Shown: positions 6,221-6,802 of the stretch, in pieces | Layout of the letters: every line of letters starts with the position of its first letter | How positions within the stretch are numbered: position 1 is the stretch's first letter | Assembly (NCBI GenBank): GCA_017621295.1 | Contig: JAGATI010000094.1 | Location: 1 to 6,802, forward strand | Length of the DNA stretch: 6,802 bases | Reading direction: 5' to 3' | DNA from: Clostridia bacterium | GTDB taxonomy: Bacteria; Bacillota_A; Clostridia; TANB77; CAG-508 | Made by a program: the position numbers and the translations under genes | Notes under the pieces: generated by a model | Databases searched by the model: none | What the model saw: only the letters and a program-made list of their open reading frames with translations | What the model was told of the DNA's origin: nothing

Positions 6221-6229
6221 ATTATAACA
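6221..6229 (-). promoter_or_regulatory. Extended -10 promoter of the exported-protein gene
   Basis: On the minus strand the sequence reads TGTTATAAT, a perfect TATAAT with the extended TG motif, about 36 bases before the start codon. Upstream, TTTACT lies at 15 bases, a little close for a -35. The short leader carries a strong AAAGGAGG site (6202-6195). Confidence 0.6.
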
Positions 6230-6290
6230 TAAATAATAGAAAGTAAATATATTTTACAAAATAAAAGTTACAATTTGATATTGTCATGTT

Positions 6291-6350
6291 GTTACTACAC
6301 AGCCTACGGACTAATTTTATATCCAATTTTAAAATTAAGGTCTAAGTAAC
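6291..6350. other. Possible structured element in a divergent intergenic region
   Basis: GTTACT (6291-6296) pairs with AGTAAC (6345-6350). Inside it, GAC-TAATTTT (6309-6318) pairs with AAAATTA-(AG)-GTC (6331-6342), leaving an internal stretch ACACAGCCTACG (6297-6308). TGTCAT occurs just outside each arm, at 6282-6287 and 6351-6356, as a direct repeat. The element is less AT-rich than its flanks and lies about 115 bases before the DUF368 start. I do not recognise it as a known riboswitch, and it lacks a terminator-like tail. Confidence 0.35.
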
Positions 6351-6387
6351 TGTCATATTAAAAAAGAAATAAATAATTAAAAAATAC

Positions 6388-6416
6388 TAGGCAAAAAAGT
6401 AAAATTATATTATACT
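6388..6416 (+). promoter_or_regulatory. Candidate promoter of the DUF368 gene
   Basis: TAGGCA (6388-6393), a 17-base spacer and TATACT (6411-6416) match the vegetative consensus at four of six and five of six positions. The expected start near 6423 would give a leader of about 43 bases with the AAGGAG site in it. Confidence 0.5.
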
Positions 6417-6465
6417 ATCATATGTATAAAAAATACCAAATGATGAAGTAAGGAGAGAAGATAAT

Positions 6466-6802
6466 ATGAACTATATAATTCAATTTATTAGAGGTTTTTG
6501 TATGGCACTTGCTGATAGTGTTCCAGGTGTGTCAGGAGGAACAATTGCATTTTTGTTAGGATTTTATGATAAATTTATAAATTCACTAAATAATCTTATG
6601 GGAAAGGATAAAGAAAAAAGAAAACAAGCAATTTTGTTTTTACTTAAATTAGTAATTGGTTGGGGAGTAGGATTTATTTTATCTGTACTAGTTCTTGCAA
6701 ATATTTTTGATGCTCAAATTTATAAGATAAGTTCACTATTTTTAGGGTTTATTATATTTGCAATTCCAATTGTTATAAAAGATGAAAAAATTAATTTAAA
6801 AA
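6466..6802 (+). CDS. DUF368 membrane protein (PopT-type polyprenyl-phosphate translocase), partial
   Basis: Only the first 112 codons are present; the gene runs off the window. The opening RGFCMALADSVPGVSGGTIAFLLGFYDKFI (residues 9-38) is the DUF368 signature, including the conserved DSVPGVSGGT (17-26). It is followed by hydrophobic segments at about 56-80 and 88-104. DUF368 proteins were shown to recycle undecaprenyl phosphate across the cytoplasmic membrane, returning the lipid carrier used for peptidoglycan and other envelope polymers. By family, that is the expected role here. The start is supported by AAGGAG (6450-6455), 10 bases before the ATG. It diverges from the exported-protein gene, so the two are not co-transcribed. 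The usual full length is about 250-300 residues, so more than half is missing to the right. Confidence 0.93.
   Translation, partial: MNYIIQFIRGFCMALADSVPGVSGGTIAFLLGFYDKFINSLNNLMGKDKEKRKQAILFLLKLVIGWGVGFILSVLVLANIFDAQIYKISSLFLGFIIFAIPIVIKDEKINLK

Noticed and set aside
1..6802. CRISPR array, tRNA, rRNA or insertion sequence
   Set aside because: I saw no regularly spaced repeats, no cloverleaf or rRNA motifs and no transposase on either strand.

Overview
The window is very AT-rich, with short intergenic hairpins, AGGAGG-type ribosome binding sites, a glycine T-box and a dimeric-type glycyl-tRNA synthetase. TGA is used as a stop, so the code is the ordinary bacterial one. Together this points to a low-GC Bacillota chromosome, most likely a Clostridia-type gut or host-associated anaerobe. 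I cannot name a species.

Layout. At the left edge (1-60) is a small, less AT-rich hairpin-bearing segment. A DUF1294-type small membrane protein gene (203-509, +) follows, broken by one extra base, and ends in a long hairpin terminator. Positions 562-1081 hold no credible gene. They contain a compact cluster of DnaA boxes (three perfect boxes in tandem, one perfect inverted box 28 bp away and one near-match) in an origin-like AT-rich setting, although dnaA is not in the window. A three-gene operon on the minus strand (1861 to 1082) encodes two small proteins and a ParE/RelE-type toxin, linked by overlapping reading frames. Back to back with it, a promoter drives a complete T-box leader (1999-2215) whose specifier and discriminator-pairing base both point to tRNA-Gly. 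This controls glyS (2410-3795, +). Three further inverted repeats lie between the T-box terminator and glyS.

A 22-bp perfect hairpin separates glyS from the convergent gene at 6184-4058 (-). That gene encodes a 708-residue membrane-anchored exported protein of unknown function with a PsbP/Mog1-like C-terminal domain. It diverges, across an intergenic region with a possible structured element, from a DUF368 gene (6466 to window end, +). DUF368 proteins are polyprenyl-phosphate translocases of the PopT type.

The genes do not form one pathway. They are separate transcription units: glycine-tRNA charging under uncharged-tRNA control, a probable toxin-antitoxin module, a surface protein and a lipid-carrier recycling membrane protein. 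The parts I would look at first are the DnaA-box cluster, the three-gene toxin-antitoxin operon, and the extra leader structure downstream of the T-box. I found no clear evidence of an entirely new system.
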